A DNA stretch of 64,000 nucleotides from Siccirubricoccus phaeus (GCF_008360935.1 NZ_SRXO01000013.1:1-64000), one strand, 5' to 3'. Positions 8,040-18,002 are shown, counted from the stretch's first letter. The notes: generated from the sequence alone by a model not told the origin. Numbers and translations: made by a program.

Positions 8040-10076
8040 ATGAGCGATGCCACCCGGTTGCGCCGGCTTGAAAGCGAAATTGAGCGATGGCGCGGGGCGG
8101 CGGAGGACGCCCAGGCGGAAGCGGAGAGGCTGGCGGCGGAGCGCGACGCCCTCCGCGCCGAGCTGGAGCGGCGCAGCCGGCAATTGCGGGAGTCCGACGC
8201 CCTGCTGCGGGAGGCGAGGGCGGATGGCGAGGCCCGCGCCGAGGCGGCGCAGGCCCTGGCGCTGCGCCTGCCCGCGGCCAGGGAGGGCGCGCCCGAGGAG
8301 GAGCTGCGCGTCACGATGGAGGAGCTGCAGGCCCTCGCCGAGGAGCTGGAGACCGTCAATCGGGCGCTGGCCGAGAGCAATGAGGTGCTGGAGGCCCGCG
8401 TCGCCGAGCGGACGGTGGCGCTGGCCCGGGCCAATGCGCAGCTCCGCGACAGCGAGGAAAGGCTGCGCATGGCGCAGCGCCATGCCGGCGCCGGCACCTG
8501 GGACTGGGATATCCGCAACGCCGCTGTGGTCTGGTCGGAAGAATTCTTCGAGCTCTGCGGCCTCGACCGGGGCAAGGTGACGCCGAGCCACGAGGCCTGG
8601 CTGGAGCTGGTGCTGCCGGAGGACCGGGAGGCGGCGGCAGCGGCCATCGCGGACGCGCTGCGGCGGCGCGACCCGGATTTCCGGATGGAATACCGAATCG
8701 GCCATCCCCGCCGCGGCGAGCGCTGGCTCGCCTCCCGCGGCCGGCTGGTCTGCGATGCCGCGGGCGATCCCGTCCGCCTTCTCGGCCTCGACATCGACAT
8801 CACCGACCGCAAGCGCGCCGAGCTGACGGTGGCGGAGGCGAATGAGAAGCTGCGGCGGGACGTGGCGGAGGAGGTGAAGGCGCGGGAGGCGGCGCAGGCC
8901 CGGCTGTTCCAGACCCTGAAGCTGGAAGCGCTCGGCCAGCTCACCGGCGGCGTCGCGCATGATTTCAACAACCTGCTCTCGGTCATCGTCAGCGGCACCT
9001 CGCTGCTGCGGCGGGACCAGGACCAGGCGAAGCGCGAGCGGCTGATGGACGCCATCGAGCAGGCGGCGCGGCGGGGCGCCGACCTGACCAGGCGGCTGCT
9101 GACCTTTGCCCGCCGCCAGGCGCTGCGCCCGGCGCCGCTCGACCTGCGGCACTGGCTGCCGGACATGCGGGAGCTGCTGGCGCGGTCGCTGCGCGGTGAC
9201 ATCGCCGTCGAGATCGAGGCGGAAGCGGGGCTCTGGCCGGTCCTCGTCGATGCCGGGGAGCTGGAGCTCGCGGTGCTGAACCTCGCCGTGAATGCGCGGG
9301 ACGCCATGCCGCGCGGCGGCCGCCTGCGGCTGCGGGCGGAGAATGCCGAGCTGCGGCGCGGCGCCGACCCGGACGGGCTGGAGGGGCGCTTCGTCCGGCT
9401 GGCCGTGCAGGATGATGGCACCGGCATGCCGCCCGAGGTGCTGGCGCATGCCTTCGAGCCCTTCTTCTCGACCAAGGAGGTCGGCCGCGGCACCGGGCTC
9501 GGTCTTGCCCAGGTCTATGGCTTCGCCCGGCAAAGCGGCGGCGCGGCGCGGATCACCAGCATCGCCGGCCAGGGCACGGCGGTGACGCTGCTGCTGCCGC
9601 GCAGCGAGGCCGCGCCCGAGGCGGCGGCGGAAGAGGCACCCGCCGCCGCTACCGCCAGGCCTGCGGCCACGGCGCCGAGGCGCGGGCCGGGGCTGAACAT
9701 CCTGCTGGTCGAGGATGACGACGATGTCGCGGTGCTGACGGCGGAGATGCTGCACCATCTGGGCCATACCGTGTCCCGGGTCGAAAGCGGGGCGGCGGCG
9801 CTGAAGGCGCTTGCCGGCGGGGTGGCGGCGCAGCTCGTGCTCTCGGATGTGGTCATGCCCGGCGGCTGGGATGGCCTCGATCTCGCCCAGGCGATGCGGG
9901 AGGAGGGGTGGCCGATCCCGGTGCTGCTCTACAGCGGCTATGGCGGGGCGCCGGCGCGGGTCGCGGCGGCCGGCCTGCCGCTGCTGCGCAAGCCCTTCTC
10001 CCTGCCGGAGCTGGAGCGCGCCGTGCTCCTCGCCTTCCGCGAGCGGCAGGGGGAGGAGAAGCGGGCGGCCGGCTGA
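8040..10076 (+). CDS. Hybrid PAS sensor histidine kinase with receiver domain
   Basis: A 678-residue cytoplasmic phosphorelay kinase without membrane segments. An N-terminal coiled coil covers about residues 1-145, including an EELxxxxEELE segment like the linker after CheB-CheR fusions. A PAS fold (145-255, ending DITDRKRAE) follows. The kinase core has H307 in LTGGVAHDFNNLL, N-box NLAVNARDAMP, DDGTGMP and GRGTGLGLAQVYGFARQSGG. The C-terminal receiver (553-670) has EDDDD, D603 in LSDVVMPGG and K651. The ATG at 8040 is chosen because it opens the coiled coil; the ribosome site is weak. The ligand is unknown; the nearby receiver protein may share its relay. Confidence 0.9.
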   Translation: MSDATRLRRLESEIERWRGAAEDAQAEAERLAAERDALRAELERRSRQLRESDALLREARADGEARAEAAQALALRLPAAREGAPEEELRVTMEELQALAEELETVNRALAESNEVLEARVAERTVALARANAQLRDSEERLRMAQRHAGAGTWDWDIRNAAVVWSEEFFELCGLDRGKVTPSHEAWLELVLPEDREAAAAAIADALRRRDPDFRMEYRIGHPRRGERWLASRGRLVCDAAGDPVRLLGLDIDITDRKRAELTVAEANEKLRRDVAEEVKAREAAQARLFQTLKLEALGQLTGGVAHDFNNLLSVIVSGTSLLRRDQDQAKRERLMDAIEQAARRGADLTRRLLTFARRQALRPAPLDLRHWLPDMRELLARSLRGDIAVEIEAEAGLWPVLVDAGELELAVLNLAVNARDAMPRGGRLRLRAENAELRRGADPDGLEGRFVRLAVQDDGTGMPPEVLAHAFEPFFSTKEVGRGTGLGLAQVYGFARQSGGAARITSIAGQGTAVTLLLPRSEAAPEAAAEEAPAAATARPAATAPRRGPGLNILLVEDDDDVAVLTAEMLHHLGHTVSRVESGAAALKALAGGVAAQLVLSDVVMPGGWDGLDLAQAMREEGWPIPVLLYSGYGGAPARVAAAGLPLLRKPFSLPELERAVLLAFRERQGEEKRAAG

Positions 10077-10122
10077 GCCCCGCCCGAGCCGGCCCGGCGC
10101 CGGCGGCGCCCTGCGTTTTCCT

Positions 10123-10128
10123 TTGACA
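10123..10128 (+). promoter_or_regulatory. Possible -35 element upstream of TctC receptor
   Basis: TTGACA, 87 bases before the receptor ATG. No good -10 hexamer lies 16-18 bases downstream, so this is weak. Confidence 0.2.
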
Positions 10129-10214
10129 GCCCCGCCCCGCCGGGGCCGACTGTTCGGATAACGACAAGGCTGCGGCCGCGGCGCTGGCGCCAGCGGCGGC
10201 TGGAGGAAACGCCG

Positions 10215-11255
10215 ATGCCCGAGGACCGCCATTGGACCCCCGTGCCCAGGCCCGCGGGGCGGCGGCCGCGCCTGCGGCCCGCACGGCGCCGCCTGCTGCT
10301 GATGGGGCCTGGCCTGGCCCTGGCGGCGGTGGCGCCGGGCCTGGCCCAGCCCCGCTATCCCGCCCGCCCGGTCCAGCTCGTCGTGCCCTGGGCGGCCGGC
10401 GGCGGCACCGATGCGGTGGCGCGGATGATCGCCTCCCTGCTGGAACGCGATCTGGGCCAGCCCTTCGTCGTGGTGAACCGCACCGGCGGCGCCGGCGTGG
10501 TCGGCCATGCCGCCACCGCCACGGCGCGGCCGGATGGCCATACCATCGGCATGCTGACGCTCGAGATCGCCATGCTGCACTGGATCGGCCTGACCGAGCT
10601 GACGCCGCGCAGCTACACCCCGATCGCGCTGATGAACCAGGACCCTGCCGGGGTGCTGGTCAACGCATCCTCGCCCTATGAGGACGTCGCCGGCCTGGCG
10701 AAGGCGTTGCAGGCGGCGCCGCCGCGTCGCTTCAAGGGCAGCGGCTCCGGCCGGGGCGGGAGTTGGCACCTCGCCTTCGTCGGCTGGTTGCGGACGCTTG
10801 GCCTCGGCGCCGACCATGTGCTCTGGGTGCCGGTGGAGGGCGCCTCGCTCGGCATGCAGGAGCTGGCGGCGGGGGGCGTCGATCTCGCCGCCTGCTCGCT
10901 GCCGGAGGGCAAGGCGATGATCGATGCCCGCCGCGTCCGGCCGCTGGCGGTCATGGCGCCGGAGCGGATCGGCGCCTTCGCCGAGGTGCCGACGCTGAAG
11001 GAGGCGCTGGGCGTGGATTACGCCGCCGGGCTGTGGCGCGGCATTGCCGGCCCGCCGGGCCTGCCGGAGGAGGTGCGGCAGGTGCTGGGCGCCGCACTCG
11101 CCCGCGTGGCGCGCGCCGAGGAATTCACCGCCTTCATGGCCGCCCGCGGCTTCGGCACCAGCTTCGCCGATGCCGCGGGCTTCGCCGCCTTCATGGATCG
11201 CTCGGACGCGGCGATGGGCCAGGCGCTGCGGGATGTGGGGCTGGCGAAGGGCTGA
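10215..11255 (+). CDS. Orphan TctC/Bug-family periplasmic receptor
   Basis: A 346-residue substrate-binding protein of the tripartite tricarboxylate transporter family. A basic leader with an ARRRLLLMG core and hydrophobic stretch ends near LAQPRYPARPVQLVVPWAAGGGTD, the usual first strand of mature Bug proteins. RPDG near residue 110 and the GIAGPPGLPEEV segment near 275 are also family-typical. A GGAGG site precedes the ATG. The part around residues 150-200 diverges from the common pattern. No TctA/TctB membrane genes are present, so it must serve a distant transporter or a sensing role. Ligand unknown, probably a carboxylate. Confidence 0.85.
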   Translation: MPEDRHWTPVPRPAGRRPRLRPARRRLLLMGPGLALAAVAPGLAQPRYPARPVQLVVPWAAGGGTDAVARMIASLLERDLGQPFVVVNRTGGAGVVGHAATATARPDGHTIGMLTLEIAMLHWIGLTELTPRSYTPIALMNQDPAGVLVNASSPYEDVAGLAKALQAAPPRRFKGSGSGRGGSWHLAFVGWLRTLGLGADHVLWVPVEGASLGMQELAAGGVDLAACSLPEGKAMIDARRVRPLAVMAPERIGAFAEVPTLKEALGVDYAAGLWRGIAGPPGLPEEVRQVLGAALARVARAEEFTAFMAARGFGTSFADAAGFAAFMDRSDAAMGQALRDVGLAKG

Positions 11256-11358
11256 GCCCGGCCTCCGGCGGCGCTTCCGGCGCCGCCGCGCCGGGCGGCG
11301 GCACGGCGGCGGCCTGCAACGCGGCGAATTCCCGCCTGGCGTCGCAGATCCAGCACAT
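11191..11358 (-). CDS. Possible small protein downstream of MetE-like gene
   Basis: A 55-codon minus-strand ORF beginning MCWICDARREFAALQAA, with its ATG two bases after the stop of the MetE-like gene. Residues after about 35 are antisense to the 3' end of the TctC gene and are Pro/Ala-rich, so only the first half looks protein-like. One CxxC pair is present. It may be chance. Confidence 0.22.
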   Translation of the reverse strand: MCWICDARREFAALQAAAVPPPGAAAPEAPPEAGLSPSPAPHPAAPGPSPRPSDP

Positions 11359-11360
11359 GC

Positions 11361-12539
11361 TCAGCCGCCCTGCGGGAACAGCCGGGCGGAGGCCAGCCGT
11401 GCCCCCTCCGCCATGCTGCGGAACTTGGCCCAGACCACGTCAGGGGTGATCCGGCCGCGCCCCGCCGAGGTATCGAAGCCGCAATCCGTGCCGGCCAGCA
11501 CCCGGCGCGGATCGCCCACCGCCTGCGCCACGCGGATGAGGCGCTCGGCGATCACCTCCGGGTGCTCGACGAAATTGGTCAGGGTGTCGATGACCCCGGC
11601 GACCATGAGCTGGTCCTCGGCGAGCGGCGTGCGTTCGAGGCAGCGCACCTCATGCGCATGGCGCGGATTGGCGAAGGGCAGCACCAGCCCGCCGACATTG
11701 GCCCGCAGCAGGATGGGCAGGATGTCCTCCAGCGGCACGTCCTGGTCGTGCGGCGCCTCGTAATTGCCCCAGCAGACATGTAGCCGCACCTGGTCGCGCG
11801 GGATGCCGGCAAGGGCGGCGTTGATCGCCGTCACCACCCGTTCGACGAAGCCGAGGAAATCCGCGAGCGGCCGGTCGCGGTAGGAGCAGTGCCGCTCCAG
11901 CGCCAGGTCGGGGCAGTCGAGCTGCAGCACGAAGCCATGGTCGATGATGGCGCGGTATTCCACCGCCAGCGCCTGGGCCAGGGCCGCCAGATAGGCCTCC
12001 TCCGTGTCGTAGTGCCGGTTCTGCACGATGGAGGCGACGATGCCGGGGGAGGGGGCGGTGAGGAAGGCTTCGGTATACTGCCCGGCCAGGGGCTGCAGGG
12101 TGGCGGCGAAATCCGTGCATTCCGCGGTGATGACGCTGGGGTCGGCATAGGCGACAGGCCCGATGGCGGCGGGCAGCAGGGCGGTGTTGCTGACCGCTTC
12201 CTTGGTGCCGGCCTGGCGGGTGAATTCCGCCTTGAACTCCGGATAGGCGTCGATATCGGCGAAGGTGGCGCGCTGGCTCTCGCCGCCGATGCCGGTGAGG
12301 CGGTGGCGGAGATAGAGGGCGAAGGAATCCCGCTGCTGCTCCCCGTTGTTGATGACGTCGAGCCCGGCCTCGAGCTGCGCCGGGACGATGCGGTGCAGCG
12401 CCTCCCGCCCCGCCGCTTCCATCGCCGCCATGTCCACCGCCTCCCCCCGCACCCGCCTGGCGTAGAGCTGGGTCAGCGCGGGCGGCCGGGGCAGGCTGCC
12501 GGTATGGGTGGTGAGGATGCGGGTCTCCGAGGCTTGCAT
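11361..12539 (-). CDS. MetE C-terminal-domain-like methyltransferase
   Basis: A 392-residue stand-alone relative of the catalytic half of cobalamin-independent methionine synthase. THTGSLPRP (10-18), LDVINNGEQQRDSF, QLDCPDLALERH, HVCWGNYEAPHDQD and VLAGTDCGF are family marks; the His and Cys of HVCWGN and the Cys of GTDCGF match zinc-ligand positions. Without the MetE N-terminal half, the methyl donor is probably not polyglutamyl methyl-tetrahydrofolate used as in true MetE, and the acceptor is unknown. GGAGGGA precedes the ATG at 12539. It converges on the TctC gene and is flanked upstream by palindromic repeats. Confidence 0.85.
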   Translation of the reverse strand: MQASETRILTTHTGSLPRPPALTQLYARRVRGEAVDMAAMEAAGREALHRIVPAQLEAGLDVINNGEQQRDSFALYLRHRLTGIGGESQRATFADIDAYPEFKAEFTRQAGTKEAVSNTALLPAAIGPVAYADPSVITAECTDFAATLQPLAGQYTEAFLTAPSPGIVASIVQNRHYDTEEAYLAALAQALAVEYRAIIDHGFVLQLDCPDLALERHCSYRDRPLADFLGFVERVVTAINAALAGIPRDQVRLHVCWGNYEAPHDQDVPLEDILPILLRANVGGLVLPFANPRHAHEVRCLERTPLAEDQLMVAGVIDTLTNFVEHPEVIAERLIRVAQAVGDPRRVLAGTDCGFDTSAGRGRITPDVVWAKFRSMAEGARLASARLFPQGG

Positions 12540-12592
12540 GGGTTCCCTCCGATGCCGCTCCGGCAGGGCTGCGGAGCGCTTGCCCGCCACCC

Positions 12593-12698
12593 TAGAGCAG
12601 ATCGCCGGAGGGCGGCATCGCCCGGAGGCGTGAATCTGCTCTACCATCCATAAGCTAGAGCGGTTTCGCGCTGCACAGTCAGCGTGAAACCGCTCTAG
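12593..12698 (-). repeat. Two-module palindrome, family R3 (copy 1)
   Basis: Module A (12593-12643) has arms TAGAGCAGAT / ATCTGCTCTA. Module B (12655-12698) has 13-bp arms CTAGAGCGGTTTC / GAAACCGCTCTAG with an inner CGCTG / CAGCG pair. The whole 106 bp is nearly identical to the reverse complement of 19044-19149, with about two differences in the aligned part. It lies between the glycosylase and the MetE-like gene. Confidence 0.9.
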
Positions 12699-12745
12699 CC
12701 CGGACCTTCCGCCACATCGACCTCCGAGGGGGGGGCTGCGGGCGC

Positions 12746-13414
12746 TCACCCGGCCTGGGCGACGACCTCCGCCATCACCGCCTCGAACATCTCCGGGGTC
12801 AGGCGCCGGGTGGAGGTGTTGTAGCGGCTGACATGGTAGCTATCCGCCAGCTTCACCCCGCCCGGCAGCGCATGCACCGCGCCATGGCCGAAGGGGATGC
12901 GGCTGGGCTTCAGCCCCAGCGCCCGCAGCAGCGCCGCATGCGCCAGCACGCCGAGGGCCAGCACCACGCGGAGCCGGGGCATCGCCTGCAGCTCCCCGGC
13001 CAGGAACTGGTTGCAGGCCTTCACCTCCGCCGGCTCCGGCAGGTTGGCCGGCGGCACGCAGCGCACCGCATTGGTGACGCGGCAGCCGGTCAGCACCATG
13101 CCGTCATCCGGCCTTTCCTGGTACTCGCCCTGGGCCAGGCCGAATTTCAGCAAGGTGGCGTAGAGCAGCTTGCCGGCATGGTCGCCAGTGAAGGGGCGGC
13201 CGGTGCGGTTGGCGCCGCGCTGGCCGGGGGCCATGCCCAGCACCAGGATGCGCGCCTCGGCCGGGCCCCAGCTCGGCACCGGGGCGTTGTGCCATTCCGG
13301 GAAGGCGGTGCGGTTGGCGCTGCGCAGCGCGACGAGGCGGGGGCAGAGCGGGCAGTCGCGCCCGGGCGCGGGCGCGGTGCCCATGCCGGCCGCCTTCGCT
13401 CCGGCCATGCTCAT
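12746..13414 (-). CDS. Family 5 (UDGb-type) uracil-DNA glycosylase
   Basis: Removes uracil and other deaminated bases from DNA. The 222-residue protein carries the UDGb marks GMAPGQRGANRTGRPFTGD (60-78) and an iron-sulfur set C21, C24, C119 and C134 (CPLC; VRCVPP; VKAC). The distal motif YHVSRYNTSTRRLT holds the conserved His. The ATG overlaps the TGA of the upstream NYN gene by four bases (ATGA), so translation is probably coupled. A second in-frame ATG two codons later is possible. Family clear; exact substrate range inferred. Confidence 0.9.
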   Translation of the reverse strand: MSMAGAKAAGMGTAPAPGRDCPLCPRLVALRSANRTAFPEWHNAPVPSWGPAEARILVLGMAPGQRGANRTGRPFTGDHAGKLLYATLLKFGLAQGEYQERPDDGMVLTGCRVTNAVRCVPPANLPEPAEVKACNQFLAGELQAMPRLRVVLALGVLAHAALLRALGLKPSRIPFGHGAVHALPGGVKLADSYHVSRYNTSTRRLTPEMFEAVMAEVVAQAG

Positions 13415-14043
13415 TCCGGCAGGTCCGGCAGCTCCCGGTAAGGGTCGGCCGGGGTGGCGCGGGCCGGCACCGGCTGGCGCGGCGCGGCGGCGGGGCTGCG
13501 CGGCCGCGGTTCCACCTGGCGGCGGGTGATGAACTCGGCCAGCTCCGCCAGATCCAGGAAGGCATCGGCCTGGCGCCGCAGCTCATCGGCGATCATCGCC
13601 GGCTGGGTGCGGATGGTGGAGACCACCGTCACCCGGACGCCGCGGCGCTGCACCGCCTCCACCAGCCGGCGCAGGTCGCCATCGCCGGAGAAGATCACCA
13701 CATGGTCGAGATGCGGGCAAAGGTCGAGCACATCGACGGCCATTTCGATGTCGACGCTGCCCTTCACCCGGCGGCGGCCATGCGTGTCGGTGAACTCCTT
13801 GGCCGGCTTGGTGACGACGGCATAGCCGTTATAGCCCAGCCAGTCGACCAGCGGCCGCAGCGGGGAGTATTCCTCGGTCTCCAGCAGCGCCGTGTAGTAG
13901 TAGGCCCGGACCAGATACGCCCGCTGGCGGAAATGGCCCAATAGGTTCTTGTAATCCACATCGAAGCCAAGAGTCCGAGAGGCGGCATAGAGGTTCGCGC
14001 CATCGATGAAGAGGGCGACTCGTTCGATACGTTCAGGCGACAA
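13411..14043 (-). CDS. NYN-domain (LabA/DUF88) protein, PIN-like nuclease
   Basis: A 210-residue protein. ALFIDGANLYAA (10-21) gives the first metal-binding Asp. KGSVDIEMAVDVL and VVIFSGDGDLRRLVEAV carry the further acidic residues of the NYN fold, related to PIN RNases. The C-terminal tail (about residue 170 on) is Pro/Arg-rich and disordered. No ATG suits the domain; TTG at 14043 starts three residues before the fold as in relatives, with a weak ribosome site. It is divergent from folK and overlaps the glycosylase gene by four bases. Role likely RNA processing; target unknown. Confidence 0.82.
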   Translation of the reverse strand: MSPERIERVALFIDGANLYAASRTLGFDVDYKNLLGHFRQRAYLVRAYYYTALLETEEYSPLRPLVDWLGYNGYAVVTKPAKEFTDTHGRRRVKGSVDIEMAVDVLDLCPHLDHVVIFSGDGDLRRLVEAVQRRGVRVTVVSTIRTQPAMIADELRRQADAFLDLAELAEFITRRQVEPRPRSPAAAPRQPVPARATPADPYRELPDLPE

Positions 14044-14127
14044 GCGAGGGCTCGTGGGGTTCTGGGGCGGGCCGAATTGGCAATTGGGGATACTAGGCCG
14101 GTGACGAGGATTAGGAAGCACGAAAAT

Positions 14128-14631
14128 GTGACCCTGATCGCGCTTGGGGCGAATTTGTCGGGACTGCGGAATGAGGCCCCGATCGAGACCTGCCGGGCCG
14201 CGGCGGCGGCGCTGGACCGGCTGCCAGGGCTGCGGCTGCGGGCGGTTTCCCGCTGGTACCGTACCCTGCCGGTGGAGTCCCCGCCAGGGGCCCCGCTCTT
14301 CGTCAATGGCGTGGCGCGGCTGGAGGGGGAGGTGCCGGACCCGGCGGCGCTGCTGGCCGCGCTGCACGCCATTGAGGCAGCGGCGGGGCGGGAGCGGCCC
14401 TTTCCCAATGCGCCGCGGCGGCTGGACCTGGACCTGATTGCGGTGGGCGATCTGGTGCGGGCGGCGCCCGACCCCATCCTGCCGCACCCGAAGGCGCATC
14501 TCCGCCGCTTCGTGCTGGACCCCCTGGCGGATGTGGCGCCGGACTGGGTGCATCCGGCGCTGGGGCGGAGCCTGGCCGAGCTTCGCGCTGCCCTGGCGGG
14601 CGACCCGGCCCCGGAACCGATCCCAGACTAG
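14128..14631 (+). CDS. folK: 2-amino-4-hydroxy-6-hydroxymethyldihydropteridine pyrophosphokinase
   Basis: Transfers pyrophosphate from ATP to the pterin in folate synthesis. LIALGANL at the start, [19 protein letters not shown], the [12 protein letters not shown] segment with the catalytic Asp pair, and [21 protein letters not shown] are all HPPK marks. The GTG at 14128 (167 residues) is preferred because AGGA lies about 10 bases upstream and the first beta strand follows at once; GTG 14101 is an alternative. It precedes rpoZ, a common order in Acetobacteraceae. Confidence 0.93.
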   Translation: MTLIALGANLSGLRNEAPIETCRAAAAALDRLPGLRLRAVSRWYRTLPVESPPGAPLFVNGVARLEGEVPDPAALLAALHAIEAAAGRERPFPNAPRRLDLDLIAVGDLVRAAPDPILPHPKAHLRRFVLDPLADVAPDWVHPALGRSLAELRAALAGDPAPEPIPD

Positions 14632-14758
14632 GGGTCCTGGCGTTCGGCACGGGGCGGCTGGTTCGCCGGCGGGGCAAGCTCGGGCCGGGGGCCGGGGCCA
14701 ACCCCTGGCGCCGGGCGGGTGGCGGCGCTGCCGCCAACGGGCAGAGCCCCGACCCTTG

Positions 14759-14781
14759 GCCATGCCGCGCTGCGGCATGGC
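14759..14781. repeat. Hairpin between folK and rpoZ
   Basis: Perfect 10-bp stem (14759-14768 with 14772-14781) and 3-base loop. No T-run follows. It sits in a 254-bp intergenic stretch that otherwise holds GC-rich sequence resembling the other intergenic palindromes. Possible folK terminator. Confidence 0.45.
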
Positions 14782-14885
14782 GCTTGCACTTCAGCCCCGC
14801 CCTGTCTATCTGGAAGGTTCACCGAATCGCAGGCTGCCCCTCCCCCAGGGGCGGCGCCTGCCCATTCAACCGAGATGAGGCCGGC

Positions 14886-15284
14886 ATGGCGCGCGTCACC
14901 GTCGAAGACTGCATCATCAAGATCCCGAACCGGTTCGAGCTGGTGCTGCTGGCCGCCCAGCGCGCCCGCAACATCAGCCGGGGCGAGGAGCTGACGATCG
15001 ACCGGGACAACGACAAGAACCCGGTCGTCGCCCTGCGCGAGATCGCCGACGAGACCATCCCGCTCGATGCCATCGAGGCGGATCTCATCAAGTCGCTGCA
15101 GCGTGCCCCGGAGCCGGAGCCGGCGGAGGAGGAGGTGCTCGACCTCATCGCCACCGACGAGAACATCTTCGGCGTCATGGATGTCAACGAGGAGCTACCG
15201 GCCGAAGGCCAGGGCCTCGACGATTTGTCGCCCGACGACATCGAAGCGGCCATCGCTGCCGAGCTGGGCAGCGGCCGCCGCTGA
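14886..15284 (+). CDS. rpoZ: RNA polymerase omega subunit
   Basis: A 132-residue omega subunit that helps assemble core RNA polymerase. [31 protein letters not shown] with the conserved core, then [20 protein letters not shown], match the alphaproteobacterial family. The acidic C-terminal extension (residues 75-132, rich in Glu and Asp) is longer than in E. coli. GATGAGG precedes the ATG. rel follows within 10 bases, the usual pairing. Confidence 0.97.
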   Translation: MARVTVEDCIIKIPNRFELVLLAAQRARNISRGEELTIDRDNDKNPVVALREIADETIPLDAIEADLIKSLQRAPEPEPAEEEVLDLIATDENIFGVMDVNEELPAEGQGLDDLSPDDIEAAIAAELGSGRR

Positions 15285-15294
15285 GGCAGCAGCA

Positions 15295-17580
15295 TTGAGC
15301 GGGAGCGACATCGGGCCGCGTTCCGCCCCGGTGCCGCTTGCGCCGGAAGGGGTGGCGGCCGGGGTCGCTGCCGCCGCGCCGCCGGGCCTCGCCGAAGCCG
15401 CCGCGCTGGTCCAGCGCGTCGCCGCCTACGACCCGAAGGCCGATCTCGCTTTGCTGGAACGTGCCGGCCGCGTCGCGGCCGAGGCGCATGCGACGCAGCA
15501 GCGGGACAATGGCGACCCCTATATCACCCATCCCCTCGCCGTCGCCGGCATCCTGGCGGATTACCGGCTGGACAGCGCCAGCATCGCCACCGCCCTGCTG
15601 CATGACGTGGCGGAGGACACCGCCGTCGGCCTCAAGGAGATCGAGCGGCAATTCGGCGCCGAGGTGGCGCGGCTGGTGGACGGCGTCACCAAGCTGACGC
15701 GGATCGAGCTGCAGTCGGAAGGCACCAAGCAGGCGGAGAACCTCCGCAAGCTGGTGCTGGCGATGAGCGAGGATATCCGCGTGCTGCTGGTGAAGCTGGC
15801 GGACCGGCTGCACAATATGCGCACGCTGCATTTCGTGCCGCAGATGGCGCGGCGGCAGAAGACGGCGCGCGAGACCATGGAGATCTTCGCGCCGCTCGCC
15901 GAGCGCATCGGCATGGATGCGCTGAAGACCGAGCTGGAGACGCTCGCCTTCCAGGAGCTGCATCCCGAAGCCCGCCAGACCATCGCCGCCCGCCTGACCT
16001 TCCTGCGCGGCCAGGGCGCCAATCTGATCCGCGAGATCGAGGCCGATCTGAAGCGGGTGCTGGCGGCGCATGACGTGGCGGCGCTGGACGTGACGGGGCG
16101 GGAGAAATCGCCCTACTCCATCTGGCGCAAGATGCAGAAGAAGAACGTGGCCTTCGAGGCGCTCTCGGACGTCATGGCCTTCCGCGTCCTCGTCGAGGAC
16201 CGCGCCGCCTGCTACGCCGCGCTGGGCGCGGTGCATGACGCGTATCGCGTGGTGCCAGGGCGGTTCAAGGACTACATCTCCACCCCCAAGACCAATGGCT
16301 ACCAATCGCTCCACACCGGCGTGACGGTGCCGGAGCGACGCAACGCCAAGATCGAGGTGCAGATCCGCACCCGCGAAATGCATGAGGTCGCGGAGTACGG
16401 CGTCGCCGCGCACTGGATCTACAAGCAGGGGCCGGAAGGCTCGGGCGGCAGGCGCTACCCCTGGGTTCGGGCGCTGCTGGACATTCTGGAGAATGCCGAG
16501 GGCGCGCAGGAATTCCTCGACCACACCAAGCTGGAACTGCACCGCGACCTGGTCTTCTGCTTCTCCCCCAAGGGCGATCTGATCGAGCTGCCGCGCGGCG
16601 CGACGCCGGTGGATTTCGCCTATGAGGTGCACAGCCAGGTCGGCGATAGCTGCGTCGGCGCCAAGGTCAACGGCAAGATCGTGCCGCTGCGTCACCAGCT
16701 CGAGAATGGCGACCAGGTGGAGATCATCACGGCGCGGGGCGGCCAGCCCAACCCGGCCTGGGAACGCTTCGTCGTCACCGGCAAGGCGCGGGCGCGCATC
16801 CGCCGCTTCGTGCATGCGCGGCAGAAGGAGGAGAATCGGGAAAGCGGCCGCGCCGCCATCGTGAAGGCCTTCCGCCAGGAAGGGCTGGACGCGACGGAGA
16901 AGCTGCTGGAAGGCGCGCTGAAGCCGCTGAAGCAGCCGGGGCTGGAGGAGCTCTACGCCGCGGTCGGCGCCGGCACCCTTTCGCCAAAGGAGGTGCTGCA
17001 TGCGGCGGTGCCGGAGCTGCGCATCCCGCCGCGTGCGGTGGACACCTCCGCGCTGGTGCGGCCGCGGGCGCGGATCGGCGTCAGCCCGCTGCTCGGCCGG
17101 CCGGGCGGGGAGCGCGGCCGGGCGCCAGGCCAGAACGCCATCCCGATCACCGGGCTGGTCAGCGGCATGCCCTACCATTTCGCCGGCTGCTGCCATCCGC
17201 TGCCCGGCGAGCGCATCGTCGGCATCGTCACCACGGGCAAGGGCGTGACCGTGCATGCCGCGGACTGCCACACGCTGGAGAATTTCGCGGCGACGCCGGA
17301 GCGTTTCCTCGACATTGACTGGGACGAGACGGTGGGGGGCGGCCGGATCGGACGCATCATCGTGGAGACCCGCACGCGGAATTCGGCGCTCGCCGCGCTG
17401 ACGGAATGCGTGGCGCAGCAGGATGGCGCCGTCGCCGGCCTCAAGGTCCAGCACCGCGACAGCGAATCGCTGGAAGTGGCGCTGGATGTGGAGGTGAGCG
17501 ATCTGCGGCATCTGGAACGCATCATGGCGGCGCTGCGGGCGCCGGCGGATAATCTTCGGGTGGAACGCGCGCGCGGATGA
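15295..17580 (+). CDS. rel: Bifunctional (p)ppGpp synthetase/hydrolase (RSH)
   Basis: Makes and degrades (p)ppGpp for the stringent response. In the 761-residue chain, the hydrolase HD domain shows H79 in ITHP and H103-D104 in LLHDVAEDT. The synthetase domain (about 265-390) has [10 protein letters not shown] and [19 protein letters not shown] (about 420-480), a Cys-rich helical region ([19 protein letters not shown]) and a C-terminal ACT domain follow. The intact HD residues indicate a Rel/SpoT-type dual enzyme. The start is a TTG with GAGG 8 bases upstream, 10 bases after rpoZ. Residues 1-35 are low-complexity and the start is uncertain. Confidence 0.93.
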   Translation: MSGSDIGPRSAPVPLAPEGVAAGVAAAAPPGLAEAAALVQRVAAYDPKADLALLERAGRVAAEAHATQQRDNGDPYITHPLAVAGILADYRLDSASIATALLHDVAEDTAVGLKEIERQFGAEVARLVDGVTKLTRIELQSEGTKQAENLRKLVLAMSEDIRVLLVKLADRLHNMRTLHFVPQMARRQKTARETMEIFAPLAERIGMDALKTELETLAFQELHPEARQTIAARLTFLRGQGANLIREIEADLKRVLAAHDVAALDVTGREKSPYSIWRKMQKKNVAFEALSDVMAFRVLVEDRAACYAALGAVHDAYRVVPGRFKDYISTPKTNGYQSLHTGVTVPERRNAKIEVQIRTREMHEVAEYGVAAHWIYKQGPEGSGGRRYPWVRALLDILENAEGAQEFLDHTKLELHRDLVFCFSPKGDLIELPRGATPVDFAYEVHSQVGDSCVGAKVNGKIVPLRHQLENGDQVEIITARGGQPNPAWERFVVTGKARARIRRFVHARQKEENRESGRAAIVKAFRQEGLDATEKLLEGALKPLKQPGLEELYAAVGAGTLSPKEVLHAAVPELRIPPRAVDTSALVRPRARIGVSPLLGRPGGERGRAPGQNAIPITGLVSGMPYHFAGCCHPLPGERIVGIVTTGKGVTVHAADCHTLENFAATPERFLDIDWDETVGGGRIGRIIVETRTRNSALAALTECVAQQDGAVAGLKVQHRDSESLEVALDVEVSDLRHLERIMAALRAPADNLRVERARG

Positions 17581-18002
17581 TCCTCGGCCTGGGCAATGAC
17601 ACGGTGGATATCCGCCGCATCGAGCAGACCATCGCCCGGCATGGCGACCGCTTCCTGGAACGGGTCTTCACCGCGCTGGAACGGGCCAAGGCGGAGCGGC
17701 GGACGGAGCGCATCCGCGCCGCGACCTATGCCAAGCGCTTCGCCGCGAAGGAGGCGGCGTCGAAGGCGCTCGGCACCGGTTTCCGGGCGGGGGTGTTCTT
17801 CCGCGATCTGGGCGTGGTGAACCTCCGCTCCGGCCAGCCGACCATGGTGATGACCGGCGGCGCAGCGGCGCGTCTGGCGAGCCTGGTGCCGCCGGGGATG
17901 GCGCCGCGCATCGACCTGACGATGACCGATGAATACCCCTACGCCAACGCCATCGTCATCATCTCCGCCCTGCCGCTTCCGGCCGAGGCGGCGAGCCGGT
18001 AG
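17577..18002 (+). CDS. acpS: Holo-[acyl-carrier-protein] synthase
   Basis: Transfers the phosphopantetheine arm of CoA to acyl carrier protein. The 141-residue protein begins [15 protein letters not shown], holding the metal-binding Asp, and has the [18 protein letters not shown] signature (51-68) with the catalytic Glu. Its ATG overlaps the stop of rel (ATGA), so it belongs to the rpoZ-rel-acpS operon. Confidence 0.96.
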   Translation: MILGLGNDTVDIRRIEQTIARHGDRFLERVFTALERAKAERRTERIRAATYAKRFAAKEAASKALGTGFRAGVFFRDLGVVNLRSGQPTMVMTGGAAARLASLVPPGMAPRIDLTMTDEYPYANAIVIISALPLPAEAASR

